From Paenibacillus sp. JZ16 (GTDB lineage: Bacteria; Bacillota; Bacilli; Paenibacillales; Paenibacillaceae), in NCBI RefSeq assembly GCF_015326965.1, contig NZ_CP017659.1, positions 248,001 through 312,000 of the forward strand: a stretch of DNA of 64,000 nt. The letters are read 5' to 3'. Each line of letters opens with the position of its first letter. Within the stretch, counting starts at the first letter, position 1. A program made the translations under genes and the position numbers. This document shows positions 46,401 through 54,146 of this stretch, piece by piece. The notes beneath the pieces are model-generated. The model was not told where the DNA came from. It saw only the letters and a list, made by a program, of their open reading frames with translations, and did no database searches.

Positions 46401-49018
46401 ATCTGAGTGCTTCCAATCCATCGTATACGGATACAAGCGTAATTAACGAAACCACTTATTATTATGTGGTTACCGGCGTGAGTGATTTAGGAGAAAGCGA
46501 TCCCTCGAACCAAGTGCGTGTTACGCCATCGGTGAATGCCGTGAAGCCGCAAGCCCCGACGGAGCTCGCGGGACTTAGCCGCAACACACAGGCTGATCTC
46601 ACCTGGCAGCCGGTGGAGCATGCGGTCACCTATACGGTGAAGCGAAGCGAAAGTCAGGAAGGGCCTTATATTGAGGCAGGACGCGCAGAAGAGCCTTTCT
46701 TTAGAGATACGGGGCTTGTAAACGGTAAAGTCTACTATTATACGGTGACGGCGACAAGCGTTGCCGGCGAAAGCGAGGCGTCCGACCCGGTCGAGGTCCG
46801 TCCGGTGGCGCCGCTAGAGTCGCCAGCGGATGTTAAAGCGAGTGCCGGCGATGCATCGGCGGTGATCTCGTGGAATGCCTCACCCGATGCTTCGAGTTAT
46901 CAGATCAAGCGAAGCACCGTTCTCGGCGGCCCATACAAGGTCATTGCCGATCAAGTAAAGGATATCCGCTATGAGGAAAGCGGCTTGGAGAACGGGACGG
47001 CCTACTATTATGTTGTTTCCGCACATAACGGCACCGCCTCCAGCGCGAATTCTGAAGCGGTTCGGGTCATTCCATTCCCTGCGAATACCTCGCCGCCTCC
47101 GGGTGATCTTCGACTAAACCCGGCCAAAGACCACGTCAAGCTGTCCTGGTCAGCCGTAGAAGGTGCAGCTTCTTATCAAATCAGAAGGTCGGAATCAAGA
47201 AGCGAAGCAGGAAGTGTCGTCGCCTCCGATTTGCGGCAGCCCGAATTTATCGATACGGATGTCGTTGCCGGCACAACTTATTATTATTCGGTGCAGTCGG
47301 TAAACGAGAACGGGCCGGGCGTCGGAAGCGATCCTCAAGGAGCAACACCTGCTTCCGTCATCGTCGTGGCGAAAGACGGCACAGGCATGTTTACCAGCGT
47401 TCAAGCCGCGGTGGACTCCATCCCGGATGGCAATACGGACCGAACGATAATCTATATCCGTAATGGAATCTATGAGGAGCAGGTTACCGTTCCTAAGACG
47501 AAGCATGCCGTGAGTTTTATTGGCGAGAGCAAGGAAGATACGGTCATTACCTACACCGGGATAACGGGCACCGGATTCAATGAACGTGCCACCGCCGTCG
47601 AATCCGATGATTTTACCGCCGAGAACATCACGTTTGCGAATGGAGCGGGTCCTCAAGGCCCGGCGCCTGCGCTGGACCTTCGGGGAGATCGGGCCTTTTT
47701 CAAGCATGTCCGCATGATCGGTTATCAGGATACGTTCTTTGTGAACAATGCCGGGAAACGGGTGTATGTGAAGAACAGTTATATTGAAGGAGCGGTGGAT
47801 TTTATCTATGGACCTGGAATCGCCGTGTTTGACCAGAGCGTCATTCACAATGTCCGTTCAGGCGGATATATTACCGCTGCCAGCACGCCGGAAAATCAGC
47901 CCTACGGATATTTGTTCCTCAACAGCAAGATTACAGGAGCGGACGGAATCGAAGATGTCTACCTCGGGCGACCATGGAGACCCTTTGCCCATGTGCTGTT
48001 CATGAACACGGAAATGGAAGGAATCGTGCACGATAAAGGCTGGCATAACTGGGGACGACCGGATAACGAGAAAACCGCCAAATACTATGAATATAACAAT
48101 ACCGGACCTGGTGCGGCAGCCGAAGCCCGCGCGAATTGGTCGAAGCAGCTCACGCCGGAGGAAGCGAATCTGTACACGATTCCAATGATGATGAAGGGAT
48201 CGGATGGTTGGGATCCGACTAGAATGCCTGTTCTTCCGCAGCCTTACGGGGAAGAAGACGATACACCTCCGCACACATCGTCCAAAATAACACCGGAAAC
48301 ACCGAACGGCCTGAACGGCTGGTATACGGTGCCGGTTACCATTGAATTGAGTGCGGAAGACGACGGTTCAACTGTTACCGAAACCGTCTACAGTTTAGAC
48401 GGTATCACCTGGACTCCTTACTCGGGGCCGATCGTTCTGGACCGGGAAGCGGCCGCGGCTGCGATATACTATCGCTCCGTCAACGCTGCAGGTCTTGAGG
48501 AAAGCATCCGATCCATTGTATTGAATATGGATCTGTCCCCACCGGATATTTACGTAGAAACACCGGTACAGGAGGGAGGATGGAATGTCTCCAGGGATTG
48601 GACGCCGATCATTGAAATGAGCGATTCCGTTTCCGGCGTCGACGACAGCCGGACGGTTATCAAGCTGGACGGTAATCCCGTTCAACCCGGTGAAGCCATC
48701 CCGCTGTACCAGCTCCCGCTCGGGAGTCATGTCTTAACCGTTGAAGGAGCAGATCTTGCGGGCAATACGTCAGTAGCTGAGATTGAATTTCAGACGGTTA
48801 CGAGCACCGGCGATATGATCGCTTTGATCGAACGGTTCCTGAGCAGCGGAGAGATTGGGAATGCCGGTATCGCCAACAGTTTGACGAAGAAGCTGGAGAA
48901 GGGAAATATGGATAGCTTTGAGAACGAGGTCCGGGCACAGCGGGGCAAACATGTGTCAGAACTGGCGGCGGACATCCTGCTGCGGCATGCCGAGGCATTA
49001 AGAGAAGAGATTATATAA
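43430..49018 (+). CDS. Secreted multidomain pectate lyase-pectin methylesterase
   Basis: A 1862-residue extracellular enzyme. Residues 1-27: signal peptide (LVLTMLFTSFSGGAAYAEES). About 40-380: PL1-type pectate lyase beta-helix (PAFPGAEGGGKYTTGGRGGD, IIIDHSSFSWSVDEVLSPYG). About 397-425: Ca-binding Asp-rich loop (DDDHDGMPNDWEIARGLDPR). About 446-534: Ig-like domain. About 540-727 and 737-943: two concanavalin-like domains. About 945-1308: four fibronectin III repeats. About 1310-1604: CE8 pectin methylesterase (IGYQDTFFVNN, EGAVDFIYGPG with catalytic Asp, VYLGRPWRPFAHVLF). About 1620-1790: chitobiase/Ig-like repeats. About 1794-1862: FIMAH-type C-terminal domain. It should demethylate and cleave the same pectin chain outside the cell. 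TTG start after AAGGAGGT. Confidence 0.9.
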   Translation: MIAAKWLKQMLVLTMLFTSFSGGAAYAEESPETVTSSNSSRTPAFPGAEGGGKYTTGGRGGDVYEVTTLADSGPGSLRDAVSAGNRTVVFKVGGVIELKSPLKILGDNLTIAGQTAPGDGITVIGYPTSFDGNNLIIRYMRFRLGDMNETEADSFGGRYKKNIIIDHSSFSWSVDEVLSPYGNENVTVQWSIIADAIHISKHVKGRHGYGGIWGGKNTSFHHNLIAHNSSRNPAFDSTAGNSHDFRNNVVYNWGFFASYGGKGAVTNMINNYYKPGPETEVVRFMNAESTGSYYIDGNVMDGNPEYTQDNWSGVHKYPDYVKLETPASFANPLPTESAEGAYAAVMQSAGATLPKRDAVDARIIHDVIHRTGMHINSQNEVGGYPLVEMVRSTLEDDDHDGMPNDWEIARGLDPRDPSDRNLANEEGYTNLELYLNSMTGNGSANPSAVITAPANNTVVKAGSNVTIEASVSDKDGSVSKVEFYRNGEKVGEDDSMPFRYEWTDAADGTHYWAAKAIDDTGTMAFSTSVVVHANTEGSIEPWKSADIGSPGIPGHTQLGDALGEMTVKAAGDIGGAKDVFHFAYQEIEGDAEIVARVEYITPTNEEAEAGIMFRESLKEDAPFVSLVVPYIRTGKRGVTLSRAEEGGEVARIQPEQQFQLPYWIKLVRKDNQFTSMISQDGTSWTTVGNVQVDLPKQAYVGLVADAAKVNNETWKYNTSTFTNINISADTGSGPKTVYYVNDDFENLEAGSVPDGYGVIPEPQDADHTVTVEEVPFNSTGNDSEKALKVYDNAVGSTGFTISFPQQLGTVVVETDFMSPAMPGTSVLLQIKDAEGTKTPIALEVRKPQLPIQEDAYALVYKNKNGQDVKLTDLPAANRWYNLKVIANAAANTMDIYVDNALAAEQVEFRDDMRTLGLGSALFGRTPGTGKGTYYFDNIKVYVEPAAAPKGLRAIPGNGKVQLDWDNAQGALSYTVKRSTTNGGPYETVASDLSASNPSYTDTSVINETTYYYVVTGVSDLGESDPSNQVRVTPSVNAVKPQAPTELAGLSRNTQADLTWQPVEHAVTYTVKRSESQEGPYIEAGRAEEPFFRDTGLVNGKVYYYTVTATSVAGESEASDPVEVRPVAPLESPADVKASAGDASAVISWNASPDASSYQIKRSTVLGGPYKVIADQVKDIRYEESGLENGTAYYYVVSAHNGTASSANSEAVRVIPFPANTSPPPGDLRLNPAKDHVKLSWSAVEGAASYQIRRSESRSEAGSVVASDLRQPEFIDTDVVAGTTYYYSVQSVNENGPGVGSDPQGATPASVIVVAKDGTGMFTSVQAAVDSIPDGNTDRTIIYIRNGIYEEQVTVPKTKHAVSFIGESKEDTVITYTGITGTGFNERATAVESDDFTAENITFANGAGPQGPAPALDLRGDRAFFKHVRMIGYQDTFFVNNAGKRVYVKNSYIEGAVDFIYGPGIAVFDQSVIHNVRSGGYITAASTPENQPYGYLFLNSKITGADGIEDVYLGRPWRPFAHVLFMNTEMEGIVHDKGWHNWGRPDNEKTAKYYEYNNTGPGAAAEARANWSKQLTPEEANLYTIPMMMKGSDGWDPTRMPVLPQPYGEEDDTPPHTSSKITPETPNGLNGWYTVPVTIELSAEDDGSTVTETVYSLDGITWTPYSGPIVLDREAAAAAIYYRSVNAAGLEESIRSIVLNMDLSPPDIYVETPVQEGGWNVSRDWTPIIEMSDSVSGVDDSRTVIKLDGNPVQPGEAIPLYQLPLGSHVLTVEGADLAGNTSVAEIEFQTVTSTGDMIALIERFLSSGEIGNAGIANSLTKKLEKGNMDSFENEVRAQRGKHVSELAADILLRHAEALREEII

Positions 49019-49081
49019 GTTCTAAAGCCCTCAAATTTTGAATCAAGCTGGATATCATGATGCTTTTATTCCAGAATCCAC

Positions 49082-49110
49082 AAAACAGGGATGGTGAGAT
49101 CCCTGTTTTT
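49082..49110 (+). terminator. Rho-independent terminator after the lyase-esterase gene
   Basis: A perfect 11-bp stem (AAAACAGGGAT, loop GGTGAG, ATCCCTGTTTT) ends in a T-run. Confidence 0.88.
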
Positions 49111-49224
49111 GTGCTGCTCTGGCTCCCGTAGTTCTCGGATCCTGAACGTTCACATAGTGTTCCATTTCAGTATGACTGCAATCACATGTACGGAGACAGG
49201 AGTTTCATATACTTGGGTTGTAAG

Positions 49225-49240
49225 AGTGAAATAGTTCACA
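49225..49240 (+). promoter_or_regulatory. FNR/CRP-type box upstream of the iron-sulfur repair gene
   Basis: AGTGAAATAGTTCACA matches TGTGA-N6-TCACA with one mismatch. It lies 31 bp before the start codon of the ScdA-like gene, suggesting oxygen- or nitric-oxide-linked control. The closeness to the start argues for binding at or beyond the promoter, perhaps as a repressor. Confidence 0.5.
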
Positions 49241-49271
49241 AAGATGGGGTTTAGTCTAAGGAGGTTTGACT

Positions 49272-49970
49272 ATGAGTTCATTCACGCTTCAGAGCCAGGT
49301 ATCCGATATTGTTACATCCATCCCGCAAACGGCGGATTTATTCCGATCACTCCGGATTGATTTTTGTTGTGGAGGGCAGGTGCCACTGGAAGAAGCAGCT
49401 AAACAGCGTAATTTGGAACCTGCCGCCGTACTGGAGAAGGTTCAAACCCTGGAGAACAAGTTTGCCGATTATCAGGAAAGCCGTCCGGCTTCACTGAGGG
49501 AATCCGAACTGATTGAATACATCCAGCATAAACATCATGCCTTCTTGCGGGATGAATTACCTGCTTTAACGCCGTATGTGACGAAGTTGGCACGCGTTCA
49601 TGGAGAGCATCATCCCGAGCTTCTCCGGGTGCAGGAGCTTTTCTCGGATCTGAAAAAAGAACTGCTGGAGCATACGATGGATGAGGACGAGCATGTATTC
49701 CCGCTTATCTTGAAATTTGTTGCAGAGCCTAACCACCAAGCTGCAGCGGAGCTTAAGCCGCATGTGTCTGAGCTGGAAGATGAACATGCTCACGCCGGCA
49801 GATTGCTTCAAGAGCTCAGGGAAGTAACCGCTGATTTCGAACTTCCGTCGGATGCCTGCGGCACGTATCGGCTGGTCTATCAACGGTTGGCCATGCTTGA
49901 AAAGGACACCTTCGAGCATATCCATCTGGAAAACAACATCTTGTTTGAGCGGATTCTCGAAGCGGTATAA
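49272..49970 (+). CDS. Iron-sulfur cluster repair di-iron protein (ScdA/YtfE/RIC)
   Basis: A 232-residue protein that repairs iron-sulfur clusters damaged by nitric oxide or oxidation. The N-terminal DUF542 domain has the vicinal Cys pair in LRIDFCCGGQVPLEEAA. The hemerythrin-like domain carries the di-iron His/Glu ligands (YIQHKHHAFL, VHGEHHPELL, EHTMDEDEHVFPLI, LEDEHAHAGRLL, FEHIHLENNILFERIL). Length fits ScdA. GAGGTTTGACT with AAGGAGG just upstream supports start 49272. A single-gene unit with a terminator. Confidence 0.93.
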   Translation: MSSFTLQSQVSDIVTSIPQTADLFRSLRIDFCCGGQVPLEEAAKQRNLEPAAVLEKVQTLENKFADYQESRPASLRESELIEYIQHKHHAFLRDELPALTPYVTKLARVHGEHHPELLRVQELFSDLKKELLEHTMDEDEHVFPLILKFVAEPNHQAAAELKPHVSELEDEHAHAGRLLQELREVTADFELPSDACGTYRLVYQRLAMLEKDTFEHIHLENNILFERILEAV

Positions 49971-50046
49971 CATTGGTTAGAACCCCTTCTAAGCTGGGTG
50001 ATGTATTGCTCGGATGACGATCGAACGTGTAAAATAACGCCCTAAC

Positions 50047-50085
50047 AATAACGCCCTAACCTTATGGTTAAGGCGTTATTGTTTT
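50047..50085 (+). terminator. Rho-independent terminator after the ScdA-like gene
   Basis: A 15-bp near-perfect stem (AATAACGCCCTAACC, loop TTAT, GGTTAAGGCGTTATT) followed by GTTTTG. The left arm is preceded by a direct copy of its first 14 bases (50033-50046). Confidence 0.8.
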
Positions 50086-50210
50086 GTCATGATTAGCGTG
50101 CAGACTCCTTCCCCGGGAGGGAGAAGAGGTCAAATAAAATTCACTTAACTATTCCCTGTATTCAGTCGATAAATATATCAGTTGGAATTATTCGACACAG
50201 GAGGGTGCAT

Positions 50211-51665
50211 ATGGATTATTCGAAATTGGGAAAACAATTCATAGGCGGGGTATGGCGAGACGGTAAAAGCGGTAAAACGCTGCCTGACATCAATCCATAT
50301 AATGATGAGGTCATTACGGCTTTTCAAATCGCGAGTGTTGCAGACATTGATGATGCCTATCAGGCTGCCTACCAAGCTAAGCTGGAATGGGATAAGGTTA
50401 ACCCTTACCGTAAACGCGACATCCTTGAAAATGCTGTTAAATATATGGAGTCGCATGAGGAAGATATTACGTCCATTATTGTTCAGGAGCTGGGTGGAAC
50501 GCGTCTGAAGGCGGCATTCGAGATCGGTCTTGTGAAAAATATGATTAAGGAAGCGGCAACGTTTCCCCTAAGAATGGAGGGAAAGATTTTACCATCCACT
50601 GAAGATGGCAAGGAGAACCGACTGTATCGGATCCCGGCTGGCGTGGTTGGGGTAATCAGTCCATTTAACTTTCCTTTCTTCTTGTCCATGAAGTCCGTCG
50701 CCCCGGCATTAGGTGCCGGCAACGGCGTCGTGCTGAAGCCGCATGAGGATTCGCCGATTACGGGTGGAACGCTGATCGGCAAGATTTTCGAAGAAGCGGG
50801 TATACCGAAGGGCCTGTTGAATGTAGTGGTGACAGATATCAAGGAGATTGGCGATGCGTTCGTTGAGCATCCGATTCCGAGAATCATTTCATTCACGGGT
50901 TCGACTAAGGTTGGAAGCCATATTGGCCAGCTGGCCGTCAAGCACTTCAAAAAGCCGCTGCTGGAGCTCGGCGGGAACAGCGCGTTCATTATACTGGAAG
51001 ATGCTGATATCGGTTACGCGGTACAAGCGGCAACGTTCAGCAGATTCACGCATCAAGGCCAGATCTGTATGTCGGCCAACCGGATTCTTGTACAGAAGCC
51101 GATCTATCAGGAATTTGTAGATAAATATAAAGAGAAGGTCTCCACCCTTACAACAGGTGATCCGAGCGATCCGCAGACCATTATCGGGCCCGTCATCAAC
51201 CATCGACAGGCAGAAACGCTGGAGAAGCTGATTGAGAAGGGGATTGAGCAAGGTGCAGTTCCACTGGTACGGGGTAAAATCACCGGCAGAATGGTGGAGC
51301 CTACCGTCCTCGTCAATGTCAAACCGGATATGGAGGTAGCGCAAGAGGAATTGTTCGGCCCGGTAGTATGTATCATCCCGTTCGAAACGGAAGAGGAAGG
51401 AATCGCGATCGCCAACGATACACGATTTGGGCTTAGCGGGGCTATTCACACCTCCAATCTTGAACGCGGGGTAGAGCTGGCGAAGAAGGTCCATACAGGT
51501 ATGATCCATGTGAACGATGTCACGATTAACGACGAGCCGATTGTAGCATTTGGCGGAGAGAAGCAGTCGGGATTGGGTCGTCTGAATGGGGAGTGGAGCC
51601 TGGATGAATTTACGACCATGAAATGGATATCGGTTCATTACGGACAAAGGAAATTTCCGTATTAA
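50211..51665 (+). CDS. Aldehyde dehydrogenase (YfmT/benzaldehyde dehydrogenase-like)
   Basis: A 484-residue NAD(P)-dependent aldehyde dehydrogenase. Motifs: GVVGVISPFNFPFFLSMKSV, the cofactor motif FTGSTKVGS, the catalytic Glu in LLELGGNSAFIILEDADI, and the nucleophile Cys in FTHQGQICMSANR. It is most like the vanillin/benzaldehyde dehydrogenase group. It lies 18 bp before a soluble chemoreceptor gene, the same pairing as yfmT-yfmS in Bacillus subtilis. GGAGGG precedes ATG 50211. Confidence 0.9.
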   Translation: MDYSKLGKQFIGGVWRDGKSGKTLPDINPYNDEVITAFQIASVADIDDAYQAAYQAKLEWDKVNPYRKRDILENAVKYMESHEEDITSIIVQELGGTRLKAAFEIGLVKNMIKEAATFPLRMEGKILPSTEDGKENRLYRIPAGVVGVISPFNFPFFLSMKSVAPALGAGNGVVLKPHEDSPITGGTLIGKIFEEAGIPKGLLNVVVTDIKEIGDAFVEHPIPRIISFTGSTKVGSHIGQLAVKHFKKPLLELGGNSAFIILEDADIGYAVQAATFSRFTHQGQICMSANRILVQKPIYQEFVDKYKEKVSTLTTGDPSDPQTIIGPVINHRQAETLEKLIEKGIEQGAVPLVRGKITGRMVEPTVLVNVKPDMEVAQEELFGPVVCIIPFETEEEGIAIANDTRFGLSGAIHTSNLERGVELAKKVHTGMIHVNDVTINDEPIVAFGGEKQSGLGRLNGEWSLDEFTTMKWISVHYGQRKFPY

Positions 51666-51683
51666 GGGTTGGGGGAGATAGGC

Positions 51684-52553
51684 ATGAATAATGTGACTGA
51701 AGAGCAAACACAGCATGAGTTGATCAGCGCCTTTGTAAAGGTTGCTCCATTGCTGAAAAGCCTTACGAATGATGACATCACAATTGGCATTTATGATACG
51801 GAGAAGCTTATCATCAACATTCCGGGAAGAACCTTTTCGCTGAATGTCAAGCCTGGGGACCCGCTAGTGGAGGGGGATATCGTAACCGATGCCATCCGCA
51901 ATAATAAAGCTTTATCGGCTGTCGTTCCGAAAGAGCTGTTTGGATTTCCGCTAGCTGCACGCGCGATCCCCCTTCACGACGAGCAGGGCAGGGTTATCGG
52001 CGGTGTAGGTATGGGGACAAGTCTTGAAAAAGCGAATGCGCTGTTTGAGATGGCCGAGAGTTTCTCGGCAATTGTCGAACAGACCACCGCGTCCATTGAA
52101 GACATCAGCCAATCGATTGCTCACCTTACCGAACGTGTAACTGATGTAACGAACCAAATGACGGATGTCAGCTCCAGCGCGCAGCAGATTGGAAAGATTT
52201 CCAGCGTTGTTAAGGAGATTTCGGATCAGAGCAACATGTTAGGGCTTAATGCTTCTATCGAAGCAGCAAGAGCTGGGGAAGTCGGAAGAGGCTTCTCGGT
52301 CGTTGCCGATGAGATTCGGAAGCTTGCGACAAGCTCCAAAGAGAACGTGGACCAGATTAATGGCATTACGAAGAATATTCAAGAATTTTTGCAGCACTTA
52401 AATCATGCTTTTTCCGATATCCACACGCTAACCGATACCCAGTCAAGGGCGATTCAGGAATTCTCAGCAACGATCCATGAGATTAGTATCAAAGCAGAGG
52501 AGTTAGCGCAGGTAGCTGAAGAAAGCCTGTATGCAAAAGAAAACAAGCAATAG
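51684..52553 (+). CDS. Soluble methyl-accepting chemotaxis-type protein (YfmS-like)
   Basis: A 289-residue cytoplasmic receptor with no membrane helix. The N-terminal 120 residues form a sensor domain ([40 protein letters not shown]). The C-terminal half is a short coiled-coil signalling domain with the conserved hairpin ([34 protein letters not shown]). It would couple an intracellular signal to CheA/CheW. Length and neighbour match YfmS. It is probably co-transcribed with the aldehyde dehydrogenase, hinting at sensing of an aldehyde or related redox state. Confidence 0.87.
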   Translation: MNNVTEEQTQHELISAFVKVAPLLKSLTNDDITIGIYDTEKLIINIPGRTFSLNVKPGDPLVEGDIVTDAIRNNKALSAVVPKELFGFPLAARAIPLHDEQGRVIGGVGMGTSLEKANALFEMAESFSAIVEQTTASIEDISQSIAHLTERVTDVTNQMTDVSSSAQQIGKISSVVKEISDQSNMLGLNASIEAARAGEVGRGFSVVADEIRKLATSSKENVDQINGITKNIQEFLQHLNHAFSDIHTLTDTQSRAIQEFSATIHEISIKAEELAQVAEESLYAKENKQ

Positions 52554-52705
52554 AAACTCAGAATACTCTGTGTAACTTAATTTTATACAGGCCGATAGAG
52601 CAGAAAAGAGCAGAAATACTGGTATTATCCCCTCATGGTAGACAGTGAAAAAAGAGGACATGTTACAATGAACTCAAATACTGGATACCGGAGGGGATTT
52701 TTGTT

Positions 52706-53044
52706 ATGTCAGCGAAGAAAGGCCAAACCTTTAATCGATATAGCGAAGAAACGAAGAAAGAAGCCGTTCGTCTGCGAGTGGAAGAAGGTTGGGCGTACAG
52801 TCGGATCATGAAGAAGTTTGGGATTAAGAGCGAGAGCCAGATTATCACATGGGTTCGTAAAAGCCAAAATGGAGAGAGTTTCGAGGATTACCGTGGACGT
52901 TGGACGAAGAAGCATTTTAGTAGTGCAGAAGAAGAAAATGCTTATCTGAAAGCACAGGTAGAATATCTAAAAAAGCTCAATCCAAATTTGCACGGAGAGG
53001 AAAGTTGGATTTCGAAGCCCGGTGCCAGTCCGTTCGAGAAATAA
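52706..53044 (+). CDS. IS3-family transposase OrfA
   Basis: A 112-residue protein with an N-terminal helix-turn-helix (YSEETKKEAVRLRVEEGWAY, IMKKFGIKSESQIITWVRKS) and a C-terminal leucine-zipper-like helix (SAEEENAYLKAQVEYLKKL). The slippery heptamer A-AAA-AAG at 52969-52975 lies in the correct phase for a programmed -1 frameshift into OrfB. GGAGGGG precedes the start. Confidence 0.9.
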   Translation: MSAKKGQTFNRYSEETKKEAVRLRVEEGWAYSRIMKKFGIKSESQIITWVRKSQNGESFEDYRGRWTKKHFSSAEEENAYLKAQVEYLKKLNPNLHGEESWISKPGASPFEK

Positions 53045-53856
53045 GCAAGTGGGCACCTGTGGTTTGGCTGTGTAAAATTGCTGAAATTTCGCGTGCAGGT
53101 TACTACAAATGGAAGAAACATGCTGCCCTCAGAGAGAAACGAGCAGACCGGGATGCGGATCTGAAAGCACATATTTTAAGCATTCATCGGCTTCGTCCTT
53201 ATTTCGGCTACAAACGTATGCGAACCGCGTTAGGCAAAGAAGGCCTTGTAGTGAATCACAAAAAGGTACGCCGCTTAATGAGAGAACTTCAGATTCGTTC
53301 CGTGATTCGCAAGAAACGTCCATTTGCTGGCCGGAAACCGTCCGTTCTGTTCCGTAATGTCCTAAATCGGGAATTCTCAGCGACAACTCCTGTGCAGAAG
53401 CTCGTGACGGATATTACGTATGTCCGGATTGGGCATGATTTTGCTTATCTCTCCGTGGTGATGGATCTGTACAACAATGAAATTGTAGCGTGGGAACTCT
53501 CTGAGCGAAATGACTTAAAACTCGTTACAGACACAGTGAAGAAACTGAAATGTGGACCTTCCTTGCTCCACTCGGACCAAGGGTTTCAGTATACAACACA
53601 AACCTATGCCAAGTTACTTGAAGAGAAGAAGCTTACAGGAAGCCATTCCCGGCGTGGAAACTGCTATGACAATGCTTGTATTGAGTCGTTCTTCTCCCAC
53701 TTAAAGACAGAGAAACTGTATTTGGAGAGACCTCAAAATCTGGAGCAAGCCAGGAGCCAAATTACGGAGTATATTTCGTTTTACAACATGGAACGTTTCC
53801 AAAACAAACTGGGCGACCTCTCCCCGATTGAGTTTCGGGAAAAAGTCGCCGCTTAA
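53005..53856 (+). CDS. IS3-family transposase OrfB (DDE catalytic part)
   Basis: A frame of 283 residues from TTG 53005, normally made as an OrfAB fusion by -1 frameshift at 52969-52975. An HTH_21 segment (LRPYFGYKRMRTALGKEGLV) precedes the retroviral-integrase-like core. The DDE triad is Asp in KLVTDITYVRIG, Asp in LLHSDQGFQYTT, and Glu in NACIESFFSHLKTEKL. All residues are intact, so the element may be active. Confidence 0.92.
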   Translation: MDFEARCQSVREISKWAPVVWLCKIAEISRAGYYKWKKHAALREKRADRDADLKAHILSIHRLRPYFGYKRMRTALGKEGLVVNHKKVRRLMRELQIRSVIRKKRPFAGRKPSVLFRNVLNREFSATTPVQKLVTDITYVRIGHDFAYLSVVMDLYNNEIVAWELSERNDLKLVTDTVKKLKCGPSLLHSDQGFQYTTQTYAKLLEEKKLTGSHSRRGNCYDNACIESFFSHLKTEKLYLERPQNLEQARSQITEYISFYNMERFQNKLGDLSPIEFREKVAA

Positions 53857-54040
53857 TAAAATCTCTTTTTTAATGTCTACTTGACGGGGCTATGACCATA
53901 CATCTATGATGTATTTCTGCTTTTTATTAGATATGCTGTGGCAATGCACCATGATGCCGATGAGCTCAAAAGATATCCAGTTCATATCTAATGTTGATAT
54001 GCTTTTTAAACTAATCGCTAGGGTATTTTCGCTTCGCTGC

Positions 54041-54084
54041 TTGGTTTATCATTATGTAATGGGTAATTTTGAAAGCGGTAACAT
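54041..54084 (+). promoter_or_regulatory. Promoter and cre site of the SGNH esterase gene
   Basis: TTGGTT (54041-54046), 17 bp, TAATTT (54064-54069) is a plausible promoter. TTGAAAGCGGTAACAT (54069-54084) matches WTGNAARCGNWWWCAW at all 16 positions, directly at the expected transcription start. The region from the IS end (53890) to here holds a short hairpin (ATACATC-TAT-GATGTAT, 53898-53914) and no convincing gene. Confidence 0.6.
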
Positions 54085-54146
54085 TCGGCGTGTCAAAGAT
54101 CCGTATAGCTCCACGAATCCATTTGAAGAAAGGTACAGTGAAGAGG

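Larger units (their letters stand above)
52629..53889 (+). mobile_element. IS3-family insertion sequence (IS150-like), complete
   Basis: About 1.26 kb. Imperfect inverted ends share CCCC-N5-GTAGACA and an A-rich AAAAAAGAG block (left 52629-52656; right complement of 53863-53889). Two overlapping transposase frames are intact. No clear target duplication could be fixed at the flanks. It sits between the soluble chemoreceptor gene and the SGNH esterase gene without visibly breaking either. Confidence 0.8.

Noticed and set aside
50033..50060. Direct repeat AATAACGCCCTAAC x2 as an insertion-site duplication
   Set aside because: It is a duplication of the left arm of the terminator and no mobile element lies between the copies.
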